Assembly (NCBI RefSeq): GCF_018139145.2
Contig: NC_059477.1
Span: 41,200,502 to 41,264,501, forward strand
From: Gymnogyps californianus
Lineage: Eukaryota; Chordata; Aves; Accipitriformes; Cathartidae
Reading direction: 5' to 3'
Length of the DNA: 64,000 bases
Shown here: positions 1 to 14,250 of the stretch, one piece after another
Layout: every line of letters begins with the position of its first letter
How positions within the stretch are numbered: position 1 is the stretch's first letter
Translations under genes and position numbers: made by a program
The notes under the pieces: generated by a model
Seen by the model: the letters and a program-made list of their open reading frames with translations, nothing else
What the model was told of the DNA's origin: nothing
The model's database searches: none

Positions 1-3000
1 AAAAATAACAACAAACTCAACCAGCTGAATGCAAAATTCTCCAGCGTCACGCGCGGTGCCTGGGAAGCCAGCCTGAAGCCACAACTGGTTTAGTATGGGT
101 GGAAATAACGTTCGTCCCTCGCTCTCCAGCCGAGCAGGAAATTACCTGGGATATCACTCGGGAATTTGAAAGTTTTTAAGATGCTTTAAAACTGCAATTA
201 GGCATTCTGCATATCCACTGCCGGCAAGGACCCTCCATCGCTTTTCTCCGTTTGCACAGGGGGCCACGGAAATCGAGATCTGCAAAGGCAGAAGTCCAGA
301 AATCCCGGGCATGAAGCGAATTTAATATCTTCATAGCCACTCGGCAGCTCCAACCAGAAGTAAAGATAGGACAGCAACAGTAATAACGAAATTCCAGTGA
401 GGATCTGTGCTGCTGAAGGGCTGCAAATTAGGGCCTTTGCAGGGATACTCCCTATGCAAAGCCAGGCTCGTTTTAATTAGTTAGGTGTTACGGCACCCGA
501 GTCGGAAATACAGTCACATCTCTTGACTATTCTCAAAAGCAAAACTGAGGGTTTTTTTCTTTCCTCCCCCCCCCCTCCCCAGTCTAATGAGTTAAAACCG
601 GGTGAAGCGGCTCCTTCCTTATTAAACCAGCTAACACCAGATGGCTTGACACCTGGCTGGAGCTGGCTTTGGTGACCTTTTGAGTGACAGCAGGTTGATA
701 TATTTAAAAGAGAGAGTCCTTGGGGGGATGCAGTAGGACACAAAGGATTTTATGCAGCAGTTGGAGATGGTTTGGTGGGAAAGACACGTCGTTTCTTGCA
801 AACGGGAGCTGACTTGCTCTGCTAAATCTCTCAAAGCCAGCGTGTGCGTGCTCGTGCTGTTTTATCTAATCTTTACAGAAACATTAATAGGAACTATGCG
901 AAATCTATAAATGACAAACAGATTAGGAAATGTCCGCAGCTGATTGCTATTCACTTATCACAGAGAATTGATCCCCCCGGTACTGCTTCCATGTTTTTAT
1001 GCCACCGCTTTGGCACTCTAACATTTGTCTTTGGCACTTCAGATATTTCTGACTGCTTTCTCAGCCTCTAGTGCTGGAAGAATTTTACCTCAAAAGTGGA
1101 TAGAAATTCTTTTTTTCTTTCCTTTTTTAACTTTCCATAGTCTTGGCAGCAAACTCTGTCATGATGATGTTGGCAACAACATATTTGTGGCAGAAGGAAG
1201 AAAGAGAATCATAAAATATATGAAAGAAAAAGTTGACATTTTAATGAAATACCTTGTAACTTCTTGGAAAAAGTTATTAAAATGCATTCAGTTTATAGCT
1301 GTTTGTACAGGTAGGAGGAGTAGAATACTTTCTCTGGAAGTCTTTAATAAAAATTGCTTGTTAACAAAAAAGTAATAGCGGCTAGAAACCATTTTCAAAA
1401 TTCATCGCTGGAGTGAATGTTAGGTTTGGGACGTTCCGGGCTTTTCTGAGTGTACACGAAGATTGCTGGCACATGCGTGAGTTGCTGGGAGTGCAGCATG
1501 ACTTGTTCACGAGAAGAGCGAGCAGAATGATGGAGCATCTAACGTTCCTTTCAACCGGCTACCAAAGCTGGCACTTATTTCTCACACAGCTACAAATAAA
1601 CAAATCAGTTTATCTTAAATGCTACTCTGTCAGATTACAGTGCCCAGTATTGCCAGCCCCTACAAAGGTTTTGTCTGCCTTTGAACAAGGAACGATGGTT
1701 GCAGCTCTGTAGATACTCTCAAGCCCAGGTTAGCAAGTCGGGATCCCGGCAGCAACACAGCTACAGCCGCAAAGGTCTCTCCGGGTGCTACGCAGCAGTA
1801 AGGAATCCACTCTTCAGCTAATTAGTGCCAAAGAAGAAAGAAATGAAAGGCACTCTTCCTGTTGCACGCTGCCATTGCAGCTAACCTCTGTAATTACACA
1901 TCTCATTTTAATATGACATAAATCTGAGGAAAAACCTCTTACTGCAAAGCACAATAAAGCCAGTACCACTGGCATCAGCTGCACAATAGCCAGGATAAGA
2001 GATCAGCCACGCCTGGGTGTTCTTCACAGAATAAGAAAGCAGAGAGGGAAAACATTCACAGCCAGCCATGGATTTATCAGGGTCAAAGAAGAAAGAGTTG
2101 AGGACTGTAGGAGCTTTGCTCCCCTGTCTTTTTTCCCCCCCAAACTGGGCTGTATTTTTCCTGACAATAATGGCATAAGAAAAAATAAAGGGAAAATACT
2201 GACCACCCAACTGTCGAATACATTGGACAGTCACCAATTACCATTTCTCCATGAAAATGTTCAAAGCAGGAACTTCGGACAGGAATGTCAGGCCTCCCTG
2301 TATGACAAAGTGATTTCCAGACCCAAATAAACCTGCTTGGTTCTGTGCCTCCTGTTTCACCTTTTCAAAATGTAAACTTGAATTACAGGTAATCTTGGGA
2401 AAATCATACTTCCAGTTGGTTTCAGCTACAGCTGTAGGAAGGACAGGTGTTGCATTTCTGGAAGGATTCTGACATTTTGATTTAGTTCCAAACCAAATAA
2501 ACTCCTCCCGTTCAACCAGACTCCATGATGCAAAAAGAACCTTCTTTTTAGGAAGAGCTGGGACCGCTCTTACACAGTTTGATATCATAAAGCAAAAAAG
2601 AGTTTCCAATGGAAGAGTCATTTCATGAGCAGAACAGCAGGCACTACTGCAAAACTTTGGTAGAAATACAGTGCTTTATCACAGCTGAAATCTCCCTTCC
2701 CAACTTCTCCAGAGTTAGCCTTCAGCCTCTGCCCACAGTGAAGTATCCTTCCCTTGCACCAGCACTCGCATTTAGGTAACACAGGTTAGGGAACTGATCC
2801 ATGTTAAACGCAAACCCCACCAAAAAATGGAGAGAAACATCAAATGAAAGATGAATTTGCACCGCAATCAGCCGCCTGGACCATCCCACTGCAGACACCC
2901 GAGCAGCTCCTGGGCAGGCACGTGAGCCCCGAACCACACAGCAGCTCCCACCGTCACGTAACGCCGCTCTCATTATTTTTAATTAGCTTTAGTTTCAGCT

Positions 3001-4829
3001 CTGACAGAGAAATGGTAATCTTAGCTGTGTCACACAATAACCGGGTTCGCTGGGTCTCCCCACCACTTGAGCACACGTTAAAGCCCAGGCAGGTTAATTA
3101 GCCCTGACTCACCAGGGCGAGCGCTGCTGGTGGGACTCCACCCTGAGCGCTCCGGGCTGAGAGTGGGACACGAGGCTCGGCTCGCTGTCGGCCAGTCCGA
3201 GGGGCAAGAAAAAGCTGCTGTCATTTAGGGTGTTATTTTTAAAACTCACTTCTTCTGGTTAATTAAATAAGGTGCTACAAAAGAGCTGATTCTGTAGAAA
3301 GTAGCGTGCCCGCCTCGTACAAGGTCTAGATTTAAAATTCTCCAGGACAGCGGTTGTCCCTCATCGCGTGTTTGCTCAGCGGTGAGTAGAAAAGTCCCCA
3401 GCCTCACTGGGGCTACCACGACACCCGTAACTACATACGTACTGTATCGGCTTCTGCCACGAGACTCTGATGTACAACGATTTGTTCTTCTTGTTATTAG
3501 GAGACAGTCATTCCAAAAATTATCATTAAAGATTTCAAGGATAATACTTCTACAATCAATGCAATTGAACATACTAGACATATATATACTGTACACCAGA
3601 ATAATAGATACTATACACTAGAATACCAAAGTGTATACCAAGCACAGATACACTTACGTGATCCTGTTGATAGTGTTCCTGATTTAAGTTGTAAAAACAA
3701 AACAGAAATAGAGCATAAAAAGTAGAAGACAACTCTGATCAATTATTGGCCCTGAAGAATACAGACTGTTTTGGCAGATCATTTCAAATTTTCACAGCTT
3801 GGAAAAAAGCCTTGGAAACAAAATAAATTTTCTTTTATTGGCAACCTCTTATAAACATTTCAAACACTGGACTGGATAGCAGTGAATTTAAATGTATATT
3901 GACAATTAAAACCCTGGGTCACAACCACCGTGTAATAATGCCAATTCGGGAACGCTTATGTTATTTTTATGTTATATATGTTCTGTTTAAGAACTTTGTT
4001 ATTAACTATCATACAAACTTCAGTTAATAATCAATTCATGCCACAATTATTATATCAGTTATATTGTCTAATTAAGAACTGGTGAGTGATTGGAATTCCA
4101 ATACAGTAATACAGGCACAGGCCGCAATCCTAAACAAATACAAGTGTGAAGTTACTGAACAAAAGATTATCTAAGCTTTAATATCTCCTGGCAAAACTCT
4201 TTCGCTCTGGATCATTAGCTTCCAGTCCTATTATTACATACAAATGACCAATTTCTGCTAATTCCTAAAGCTAAGTCCTTTAAATCATTATTTTGTATAC
4301 ATTGCATTAAGCCTTTTCACTTGTTCAAATTTGCATAATTATAGCAATTGTCTTCTAAGCTTACTCTACTGAAATTGTTCTAAATTGGGATTTAGCCTAT
4401 TTTTAAAGATTAGTCAACTTCTACAGAGCAACGTATCTGGAACTGGTATTGCCTAGATCTTCTCCTGTAACTCAGCCCAAGTACAAGGAGGCAGTTTGGA
4501 AGGGCCAGGAAAGGGCCAGAGTGGAATATCAATATGTACGGTGGTCAGCAAAAGATATGTGACTACAACGTAAGAAACAAAGCATCTATAGGATAACCTT
4601 TCTTTTAGGGATGTACTATCCCTGTGTCTATCATTAACAAAATACTGGACCAGAAGTTGCTTCCCAGCTATATCACCCCTGATGAAAAGGTAGTATGGCT
4701 AGTCCTGTTTGGAAATCATTTGTTGTTTTGCCCCTCTCTCCTAAGAGGACACCGGAGAGGTCGGCCGCAGGTGTAGAGCTCCATGTAAGGGGAGGCCGGT
4801 CAAACCAAAGACGGTAGCTCTTGCTTTCA
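1..4829. other. Non-coding unique DNA with homeodomain-like motifs
   Basis: No gene is supported here. Open frames are short and lack recognisable domains. The first ~470 bases are balanced in composition, contain few low-complexity runs and resemble conserved non-coding DNA by eye. A C-rich run sits at 566-580. Around 2930-3100 there are CACGTG and two TTAATTAG-type sites, followed by a local GC-rich patch to about 3210. From 3.6 to 4.7 kb the sequence is AT-rich with no recognisable repeat. The regulatory reading is inference; no alignment was possible. Confidence 0.6.
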
Positions 4830-4867
4830 GACCTCTGGAGTGATCAGACCCAGGATCACGGGCTCGC

Positions 4868-4962
4868 CCCGTAACTCAGGTGGGAAGGGGCCCCCAGAGT
4901 CTCTGCCCTGACCTCCTGCCCCGGCAGAGTCAGCTCCGGGCTCTTCGATCTGAGACCGTTCC
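4868..4962 (-). repeat. CR1 LINE 3'-region fragment (degraded)
   Basis: Read on the plus strand this has the block order of the reverse complement of a chicken-repeat-1 (CR1) 3' region: a 'caggtgggaaggggcc' segment, then 'gacctcctgcccc', then 'gcagagtcagctccg'. The same order appears more completely at 9.65 kb, and the two copies share 'gtcagctccg'. CR1 is the dominant LINE family of birds and is usually 5'-truncated, as here. Borders are approximate because divergence is high, and the GC-rich sequence to about 5015 may belong to the element. The minus-strand open frame over this region (4827-5018) is a by-product of the GC-rich repeat, not a gene. Confidence 0.6.
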
Positions 4963-5018
4963 TTCAACATGTCCCTCCTAAAGAGCAGCTCTAGCACAGA
5001 GCCGTCCTCAACCTCCAC

Positions 5019-8000
5019 CGCAGCAAACAGCAGTGCAAACTCATCTCGCTTTCCTGCGATGACCTTATCTTCCTTTAATGCTCCTGTTATGCCTTGATCA
5101 TCTATCAGTCTGACTGCTTCTCTGGCAAGCTTCCTGCCTCTGATGTGTTCAAAAAAGTTTTTGTGATTAGCTTTTCCACATTCAGTAAGTGCTCAAAATC
5201 TGTTTGGCTTGCCTTTTACGTTTAAACTGAGAGTTGACTCTTTTTCCTTTTAAAAAAAAAGCCAACAAAAAACAAACCTAATAGCTCCTTTGTCTGTTGG
5301 TTTATATTTTATTTTTGGCAGATCTTCTTTAAAATTATGATGTTGTGCATATTTGTGTTGAGTAGTAAAATAAGTTGTTGCCTTTAAAGCATCTAAGCCG
5401 CCTACAAACATATTCCCCTCTTAGCTGCTCCTTTAATTTCCTTTTAATTATCTTCCTCATTATTAGGCAGTTCCTCCGTAGGTGCACTGATTTTTTTTAT
5501 TTTTTTTTCCCCTCCTACAAGGATGTTCAATGTTGTTACGACTATTCCGGATTGGCTTTTTCACACATACTGATTGAAGTAGATGAAGAACCGCAGTGCT
5601 CAGAAGTAACTGAAGAATTGTTCTTCCTCGTGCCAACTGTTTTATTGTCAAAAAGCGTTTCTGGAAGGGGGGACCTGGCTGTGGCACCGACAGTCTGAAC
5701 AGGGATGAACCAACTTACTCTTACTGTGCTTTTTATTAATCCTGCGGCTGTTTTATCGCCAGGGCCATGTATTTGCCCATTGCTGGGGAACGTATATCAT
5801 GGTATTATGGCGATTACTTTCTTTCTGCAGCACCTGTTAGAACATCCCCTGAGCTTTCAGACTTCTGCTATTCATATAAAAGCGCTCACACGGCTGGTTT
5901 TGATCTCATTGTCTACGTCCCCAAGTTGGTCACAAACATTTCATGTCCTTTATGATTTCCTACCTGAGCTTCATCTGATTTTTTCCCAGAATAAAATTTC
6001 CATGGCTTTGTCTTTCCAGGATGGTTTATCCTGAACTTTGTCCACATCCCCTGGCTTCCTTTCACTTTACCCTCTTATCTGTCTAATTATTAGTGCCAGG
6101 AGAACAGAGCTCATCTCTGCTGTAGGTTATCTATATTTCAAAAGATTCTCATCCCCATACCTAACAGACCCTTTTCTCTGCCTTCTGCCTGTCTGTCTGG
6201 CCTTTGAAGCATTTCATCTCACTTTCATCTGCTGCCAATACAACTTACTCCTTCCATACCTATGTTCTGAAATATGCTGTTGTACACATACAGATGAGAT
6301 AATATTAAAACTAGAGCTATCAAAAGACAATCAGCAGCACTCAATAACACAAGGCAGAGTCCCCAAAATTTTATGCAAATGAGACATTAAGAAGTTGTTC
6401 CTTTGAGAAAAGGGATGAACTACTGTTTGGGTTATGATCTGTTCCATATAGGATGCACTTTTTAAAAAAACCCAAAAGACAGAGTTACACATTAAGTATG
6501 AAAATCCATCTTGTTGTCAAGAATTCATAGTCATGTAAATAGCCATCTTCTTCATAAGCACTAGTGGCAATAAATGTCATTTTCCCTTCACATGCTATAA
6601 CAAATTGGAGCATTAACTTGTGTTTTATTAGTGCCCTGACTACGTTTTCTTTGCTGATTTCTTCTTTTTCAAAAGAAATGAAAAATTATTATTGCCCATT
6701 TCAGTTACCTGTCTCTCACCAAAACATCTGCCACATGCTAGAAACAGGCTAAAACAAATAGGCTATATCCACACGTAGTTTATTTTATCTTATTTCAGGA
6801 GGAGAAGGAAAAAAGGAGATTTAACTTTTTGCTAGCTGCCCCGCTCAACAGTGAGTAAATCAAAAGAAGGACTTCTCACAGCACAGATAAGCCCTGTTAT
6901 GCATTGGTACATGTTCTCTCCACCTATCATACCATCTTTTTACGGAACTTCACAAGATTTAAATGTAGTACCTCCAATAACCATAATTTCAGTTATCTAG
7001 GACTCAATAGGCAAAAAAAGAATGGAACTCTTTTTGCATACAAAACAGTCCTCAATAATTTTTTCAAAACAAAACATCAAATAACTCGGTTCCTTCAGAT
7101 GTTGCAGATGAATGCAGCTTGTCACACTGCCAGTGTGGGAGTATCGCCTCCCCAAGCCTCTGTACAAGCAGAACAAGGGGATTAGCCCTCTTCAGCCATT
7201 TTAAAACAACTTTGCTCTGTTTATGTTGTACCAAGTTGACTGATCAGAGGATCTGTCCCCTTTCTTCTATCCCTGCAGGGCCATAGGATATCAGACTTTA
7301 AAAGCCACGATATTTGTCATTCATCCAGGAGTTTTGCTTCTCTTCAGCTTCAGGCGGTGGCAATTTGTGTAGGTGAGGGAGGGAAAAAACTCTAATGGAT
7401 TTCTGCAGTGGGTTAATTTTTTTAAATTAGTATCTTTTGAAAGTAAGTGGCTGGGAGAGATCGATAACGGGCAGAGGACAAGGAAGTGCTCCAAGGTACA
7501 TGACGGGCACATGTCCCACACGGCCCTACAGTTTGTCATCATTTCCATACGAAAAAAAAAAGTGAGCCAAATAATTTGTTCTTTTCGAGGGTTTCCACAT
7601 GAATGAACAAAAGCAAAAATTTCTACTAAATACTCTCTTTGTCAAAAATGCCCATTTCAGCAGAGGTACATCATTTTAAAAATGATACCAAATGGGGAAA
7701 AAAAAATTTAGTCTCTTATTTGGTTTCTTTTTTAGTTTCCTCAGCTATAAAGATGAGTTCTGGGAATTAGCTCTCTGATTCTAGCAGAAGTCTATTCCTC
7801 ACGATCAGAAAATGATTTCTGAAAGAGTATATAATGATGTAAATGAATCAATTTGCAGAAGGTCTGCTCTGATATAGAACGTACATGGCAGTAAAATATA
7901 CATGAGGTACTCTGAATAGTAACTATGCAGTTAGTGAAGCAATAAGTATAATTATCATCCTGAATTACTTAAAATACAAATTGCCATAAAATTCCAGTAG

Positions 8001-9649
8001 CCAGTACAAGTATAATGACAATACTTTTTTGCCTTTGAATGGAAGATAACAAATAAATGCAAAATGCAAAGGGTCCTGGTATGAAGTAACTTCTAATTTA
8101 AATATCATATGTGGGAGTCCGGCTCACGTTGCTTTTAGGCTTAGGAGTACCATTCACTTTCCTATTGCTTTTGTGGAAGAAGAGGAAGGCAAATAAAATT
8201 ATACTTGTATTGATTTTGTTAGATCTCTACTTTGACATTTATTTGTATAAAATATCTTAGAACAGCTAAAATCATTTCCAGGACAGGCAATTAAATAGAA
8301 AACCTAAAAGTATAATGCTCCCTCATCCTTGCATTTGCTTAATATACACAATTACCAGACTTTAAACAGAGAAAACAAGCAAAGCTGAGTGATAAAACTT
8401 TCAAACTCATTCTTAAACTCATGGTTTCATAGAAAGTGCATATTAAAGAACAACTTAAGGATTTCTTCAATTAATCTTATTATTTTTAACAAGCAATGTC
8501 CTCTTGCTTTAATAAGTGTTAGCAAAAGCAAGAGTTACCATGAAGTACTGAGCCCTGTCATCACCTTGTGAGGACTTAAGTTTTTCAGAAGGGGCTTCAG
8601 AACACCAAAGCCAAAATACCTAGTGAGACTTAAGGATTCTGTGCATCTTCTTCCAAAAGATGCATTCCAAGGTATTGTTAAGGAAATGCTCGTTACGAAA
8701 AATCTTCATGAAGCAATTTCGATTTCATTTACTGTCACGTGCTTTTCTGTTGCAAAGATTGCTCTTCAGTTTTGGGGTTCAAGGATCTCAACAGTCTCAA
8801 AGTCCTGGGAAAGAGTCCATTCTGTTTCCCCAGGAAAACACAATTCCACGATTTCCAGGTAGATATCAACTACAAAAATGATGCAATGGATCAGAGGTTT
8901 TATGGGAAAGCTGATCTGACATTAAAGTTGAATGGACCAGTACCACTCTGAAGGGTAAAACTTTCTAGATCCCAGATGTCTGCTGTTCAGAGACCTTCAT
9001 GCTTTGAATGGAAAACTCTACACAGTTTGCTTTAAAACCCTATTTTTTTTTTTATTTTAAACCTAGTATATGCAATATGAAATGACTGGCTGCTTGGATT
9101 TAACAAAGCCACTTGAAACGCACGCCAGAATTGCATTCGATATGAATGCCCTTTCGATTATGAGGAGACAGTTCAAAAGATTTCTCTTTTTTTCATGTAT
9201 TTGGCTGATTTGGTATTAAAAGCCCTTGCAAAGATTACAAATACCTGCTTTAAATGTACTTCTATGGTTTATAATATAGGACATTCCTAAACAATTTTTT
9301 TTTCTACTGATTATTTATGCTTTGTTTAGTGTCATATAACAGCCCATACTTCTATGCTGTCTTTCTTGCTTGGGAAGACAGAACTATTGTTAGTACAAAC
9401 AACACATCTCTTTCGTTGTCTGCATAAAAATGCAAAATCATTACAATATTTTTTTCAAGTTATTGGCCAAAATTTCCCCTGAAGTGAGACAACTTAGCAA
9501 TACATGTAACCTTTTTTTTAATTGAAAAAAACCATGTCGATCATTGTCTTTAGTTATTAAAAGGTTACAGGCAGCCACGCAATATGCATCTGCATGGTAT
9601 ACACCTCCATAAAAATATATCATAAAAGGAGAAAAAATTAGAACAACAG
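5019..9649. other. Non-coding unique DNA, AT-rich
   Basis: No gene is supported. Plus-strand open frames between 5.4 and 6.4 kb are pyrimidine-rich, overlap each other in different frames and have no domain. The 7.3-9.6 kb stretch is AT-rich with A and T runs (for example 7550-7561 and 9043-9058). No tandem array, structural RNA or recognisable mobile element was seen. Confidence 0.6.
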
Positions 9650-10020
9650 AGTAATTCAGGTGAGAAGGGGTCCCAGGAGGTCTCTGGTCAGACCTCCTGC
9701 CCCAGCAGGGTCAGCTCCGAGGTCCAACCCGGTTGCTGAGGGCTTGGTCCTCTCAGGTCCTGCCAAACTCCAAGGATGGAGATGGCACAACCTGGAGGCA
9801 CAGCTCCAATACAGTCTGGACTTCTCTACTTCCAAATCAGGTCTGTCGTCACTTTTCCTTCCACCCCACACTGAGCGCTGAGTAAAGGGGAATAACTGTG
9901 TCCCTCGACCTCCTCCTGGCCACCTCCCTGCTCCGGCAGCCCAGGACTGCTGCTGGCTCCAGCACCCATGCCTTTTCCCCAGGGCTGCTCCCCAACCAGC
10001 TCTACGTACCCGAAGATACA
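9650..10020 (-). repeat. CR1 LINE 3'-region fragment
   Basis: The clearest CR1 copy in the window. In plus-strand order it shows the reverse complement of the CR1 3' region: 'aattcaggtgagaaggggtcc', 'aggtctctggtcagacctcctgcc', 'agcagggtcagctccgaggtc', 'ggttgctgagggc', 'ctccaaggatggagatggcac' and 'cctcctggccac', then 'cagcccaggac' and 'ccagggctgctcccc'. These are recurrent landmarks of avian CR1 elements. The insertion therefore reads on the minus strand. It is 5'-truncated and lacks an intact reverse transcriptase. The 162-codon minus-strand frame (9656-10144) arises from GC-rich repeat sequence and shows no catalytic motifs. The distal border is uncertain; GC-rich sequence to ~10136 may be part of the element or older flank. 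Confidence 0.85.
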
Positions 10021-13000
10021 TTTCCGAAGCAGCCAAACCCCACACGCTGCCCTCGGCGATCTGAGCTTTCGGGGCTGAGCCGGCTGCCTGCAGGGGCTCC
10101 TGCCTCGGCCCTCGCAGGGCAGGAGGCTGCCACGTAGGGCTCATGGTATGGGCAGTGATGCTCTGTGACCACTGATTATGTTCCTCATCAAGCTACTCAT
10201 TCGCTTGCCAGCGCAGTACAGTTTTAGCTATTATTAAATGAAGCTGTATTTTTCATTTACATATAGATTCGGAAGTCCTGCTAGTGTATTTAGGATGACA
10301 AACAATAGCACTATATGATGATATGAGAAAGAGGAGCTATACCGCGACTGTGAGATTAAGGGCAATGCTGACGAGAGCAATTGCTGACTTACAGCTGACA
10401 TCTTCAAAACAGCCATCCCCAGAAAGTAATGATCTGGCTAACATCAATAATTAACAGATAATAGAAAAACGTTAAAATGGCATGATAAAGCAGGATTTGA
10501 GCTGCGACATTCGTGTTTCAGCTTCCAAATGCAAGAAAGAGAAACTGCAGTAAGCTGGATCCTACGAATGGCTATTACTGTAGATAAATATTATGATCCG
10601 TAATTATTATTTGTTGTACGCCTCTACAGTTATAACATCTACATAGCTTGCACTTCCATGTGATTTCTCTGAGTTGAGGAGAAAATATTACTGCAATATT
10701 AATTACTTGCAAATTGTACTATACAAATTGTACTGAGAGAACACTTCACCTTCTAAACAGAAATCGTATATAACGCCACTGCTGGCTGCAGCAGGAACAA
10801 GCTGGTATTTGTAATGAGAACCATGCACAGGTTGTATAAAACAAAGCTGGATAGTGCAATTTGTTGTCAACCCTTCTGCCAACTAAAGAAACCACGAAGT
10901 ATATCCGACTCTGGAGGACTTCATACTGAGTTACATTTTAAACGATAATCCTTTATACAACACACTAAGGCTGGAACAGTTGCACGGATTTTAAACCATC
11001 AGGCTGATCTCAATTTAGGAAAGTTCTGCCCCTCCCACCTCAAAGTAAAATATGAGGAATAGCAGAATCTGAAAATGGGAAGGATTTGAGATGGGTAGTA
11101 GCATGTCTTAAATTTCTAAAATGCATCAACACAAGCTTGTATTAACTGAGCCTTTTTTGAGACATGAGAAAATTACCCCTATTTCACATGGTTGCAACTT
11201 TCTAGATATTAGCCTTTGGAATGACTGACAAATTGGGCTGAAACATCTCTGGTGTGAAACACTGGGTTATTCGCTTTAACTGTTGACCTGCTCATAGGTC
11301 ACTCAGTAATCCCATGTGCAGCACATTGATGTTGGGAATGCGCAGAGAGACCTTTCCAGCTGTATCTCTAAAAACCCCAGATACCTCAGACCAGACCCAC
11401 TCATGTAACTAACCTTCACATCTGTCTACACAAAGATTACGTTCAGGGTCCACAGCAACTCAAACCAAAACACTAAGTTTTGAGAGGATTAAATATGGCA
11501 ACAACTGACACCACAGACGTTTTTGTCCTAGAAAGCAAATCCCTTCTTGGCACCACGGGCCACAGGCACTAGCTGTTTTAATTAGCTCTGTTCAATTTAG
11601 GTTTTGAACAGTGAAGTTGTAGTTTAGCCCTTACACACACAAACAGAACTACCCCAGAACGTAGGATAATAATTTCTTAGGGATTTCTGCTGTTGTTCTT
11701 TCTACTTGTGCCCGTGTCTCAGGAATATTGAAATTCCGATGGGAAATGGATGAAATTCATTAAATGTCTTTTATAAATCATGTATTGTTTTGCTTCTTGG
11801 ATGACTGAGTATGCTAAAGAAGTTAAAAAATAAATGAGTGTACTTTGGCAAGACTGCATATGGGTATCACCTGGTTCTGAATAGTATTTACATGATTTAA
11901 GAATAGGCCATTCCATTGAACTGAAAATGTGAGTTTATTGTTGAATTAAAGAGGACTGAAAATAATTAATGCAGACATACTGAAACAACAGGATGAAGGG
12001 CTAATCCTGCCATATTTGGAATTATAAAAACCTAAATCATTTCATGTAGCTGCCAAACTAGCTGACTCAGGAGACTGAAAAAAACGCTGATTTTTTTTTT
12101 TTCAGTTCTATGCTTTTAATTTGAATATAGATCAGAGGTTTGAATGCATAATACCAGATGATTAGAAAACTGGTTGTTTTCTAAGTCGAAATTCAGGCAG
12201 CAGGAAAGGTTACAAAACTATACATCTTCTTGTGAGTGCATGGTGCTCCCCTTCTCAACACTAGCTCAAATATTATTCAGGTTCCTACGTCTTACCAGGA
12301 CTTCCCAGGCAACTATGGGAACGTATGAAGCATATTTCTTGCTCTTCTGTCAGCGACTCCCAAGTTCCCACTGATCTCTGGAACCTCGTGCAGTTCCTGT
12401 TGATGCTGATATTGCAAGTCCAGGCCTGTAGGTGACCGTTGCCATTAGAAGAGAGATTTTCTACCAGCTATACAACGGCTTGGGTCACGATGCTATTATA
12501 ATGGGCCTGAATGAGAATGACCTGTTAAATATATTTTTATTTAAAGAAAAAAAAAACTTAGAAAATTGAAAGAAAATCTTTCATTTTGGATGAAATAGGG
12601 ATTTTTCTGATTGGGCAGATAACTCCAATTTCCACCTTGTTTTATCTTGGAAAAAAACAGTTTCAGTGACCACAAAGAAACAATGTTTTTTCTCAGTCAA
12701 ATAAGTCCTCTGCACACTGCCATCCTCCCAAGTCACCCCTCAAACTTGCGCTCTACGTCCAAACGCCTTTGCAATCTGATAAAATTGTGCAAGGTGGATA
12801 CCTCAATGACACGCTCGGTACGAAGCCAAAACTGAAGCCTTGCTTTGCAAAGGACAACGGATCATTTTGGATGAAGTATCAAGTACCACAATCAAGAGGG
12901 ATATTACTCATCCCGAAACATAAAATGCAATCTTATTATACGTGTGCGGTGTGCCATCTGGCACCTAAGTCAACACACACTACAGCTGGGTAACACGGAG

Positions 13001-13779
13001 AGCGAGCCAATTGTCATCACCTGAGTTGCCAACTTTCGGCGAAAACTAGTCTTACAATTTCCAGCCAGCAGACATATTTGTATACTATAAGGAAGGGAAA
13101 ACATAACAAGCAATCTCTGAGGAAAGTCTAAAACAGGAAATTAAGAAAACCCCTTTAACTATGCACATGTATTGAAAAGGAGAGAACACAAGACTCAGCA
13201 CATAAAAATCTCTCATGAAAACTACTACGTGCACATGACGTACAGAATAAATCCATTTCTTGTGTTGGTAATGGGAAAATGTAGCAGGGAACTAGAACCC
13301 ACAGAAAGCCTCGCCATACAATGATTCAGGTGTTGCAGCTGCAGCTTGCCTTAAAAAAAAGTCAAGCCCTCACTAAAGGGGAGAAAGGTTTCAGATTCTC
13401 ATACGATAGCTGTTAGATATGTGAGCTGCTTTGTCAGGTTTATGTTGTAACCGAAGAGATAAGCACCTGTTGCCTGAGGAAATACAACCCATTTCTTAAC
13501 GCAAGGACATTCCACACTTACTGAAATGAGCAGCAAAGAAGAAAAAGGTAAATGAAAAATGAAAAATGAACGTGCTAGCTAGGGGCTTGTTGACTGGCTG
13601 CTAAAAGAATTGGAAAATACCAGATTGCCTTTTGTGTAAATGAGGAAACTAAAACAAACACAGAAAATGATCCTACTTTTATATCATAAAAATAACCGAC
13701 ACAAAAGATGAAAGGAGATTGCTAAAAGATACATTTTTTAAAATGCTGTTTATGTTTCTGCCCATCTAAAATGATCACT

Positions 13780-14250
13780 CTTGATTTACTGGTGCAGAAT
13801 ATATTGCTGCAGCAATTGAAGTGATGATAATAGCCCAGGAAAAATGTTGATGCTGTTAGTTTGATGATTGATTGAAGCACTACTGACCCAGCGAGGGGAT
13901 TTATCAATGTGCCTCTGAACTTTGTAAATGATGCTTCTGGAAGTCTGTAAACAAACTAAACGGGGAGAGAACTGCCAGCGCCTCCCACCGCTGAGACGCA
14001 CAAGGACTCATATAGAGTATTGTTTCAATTAGGGATGATTAATCAATTAGAGATAATTAACTGTAATAATGATCCATGCATTGCTACTTGGGGGCATTGC
14101 CCGATAGGGCTGATCAAACGTGGGAGAGCTAAAGCAAAAAACATCAAAATGGGTTTGTGCGGCCAGTCCGTCTGCGGCAGTTAGCCAGGCTGGATGGACA
14201 CAAGGAGGCACCTGAGGTGTTTTGAAAAAGTCAGTCAATCAGTCACCGCA
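13780..14250. promoter_or_regulatory. Candidate conserved non-coding element or enhancer
   Basis: This block is dense in homeodomain-type cores (TAAT/ATTA), TGATTGATTG at about 13864-13873 (PBX/MEIS-like) and TGATCAAA at about 14112, in otherwise unique sequence free of simple repeats. The centre is an exact head-to-tail pair of 18-bp units at 14026-14061. Site clustering of this kind is common in developmental enhancers. Conservation and activity are inferred, not shown; AT-rich DNA yields many TAAT cores by chance, so confidence is limited. Confidence 0.35.
14026..14061. repeat. Tandem 18-bp homeodomain-site repeat
   Basis: Two adjacent units, 14026-14043 and 14044-14061, match at 15 of 18 positions with no spacer. 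Each unit holds a CAATTAG site followed ten bases later by an ATTAA core. The three differences are all transitions. The result is four evenly phased ATTA/TAAT cores. Read on either strand these fit generic Antp/paired-class homeodomain sites; the specific factor cannot be told from the sequence. Confidence 0.7.

Noticed and set aside
9656..10144. 162-codon minus-strand open frame as a protein
   Set aside because: It lies on a GC-rich CR1 fragment, has no reverse-transcriptase or endonuclease motif, and the plus strand is also open there.
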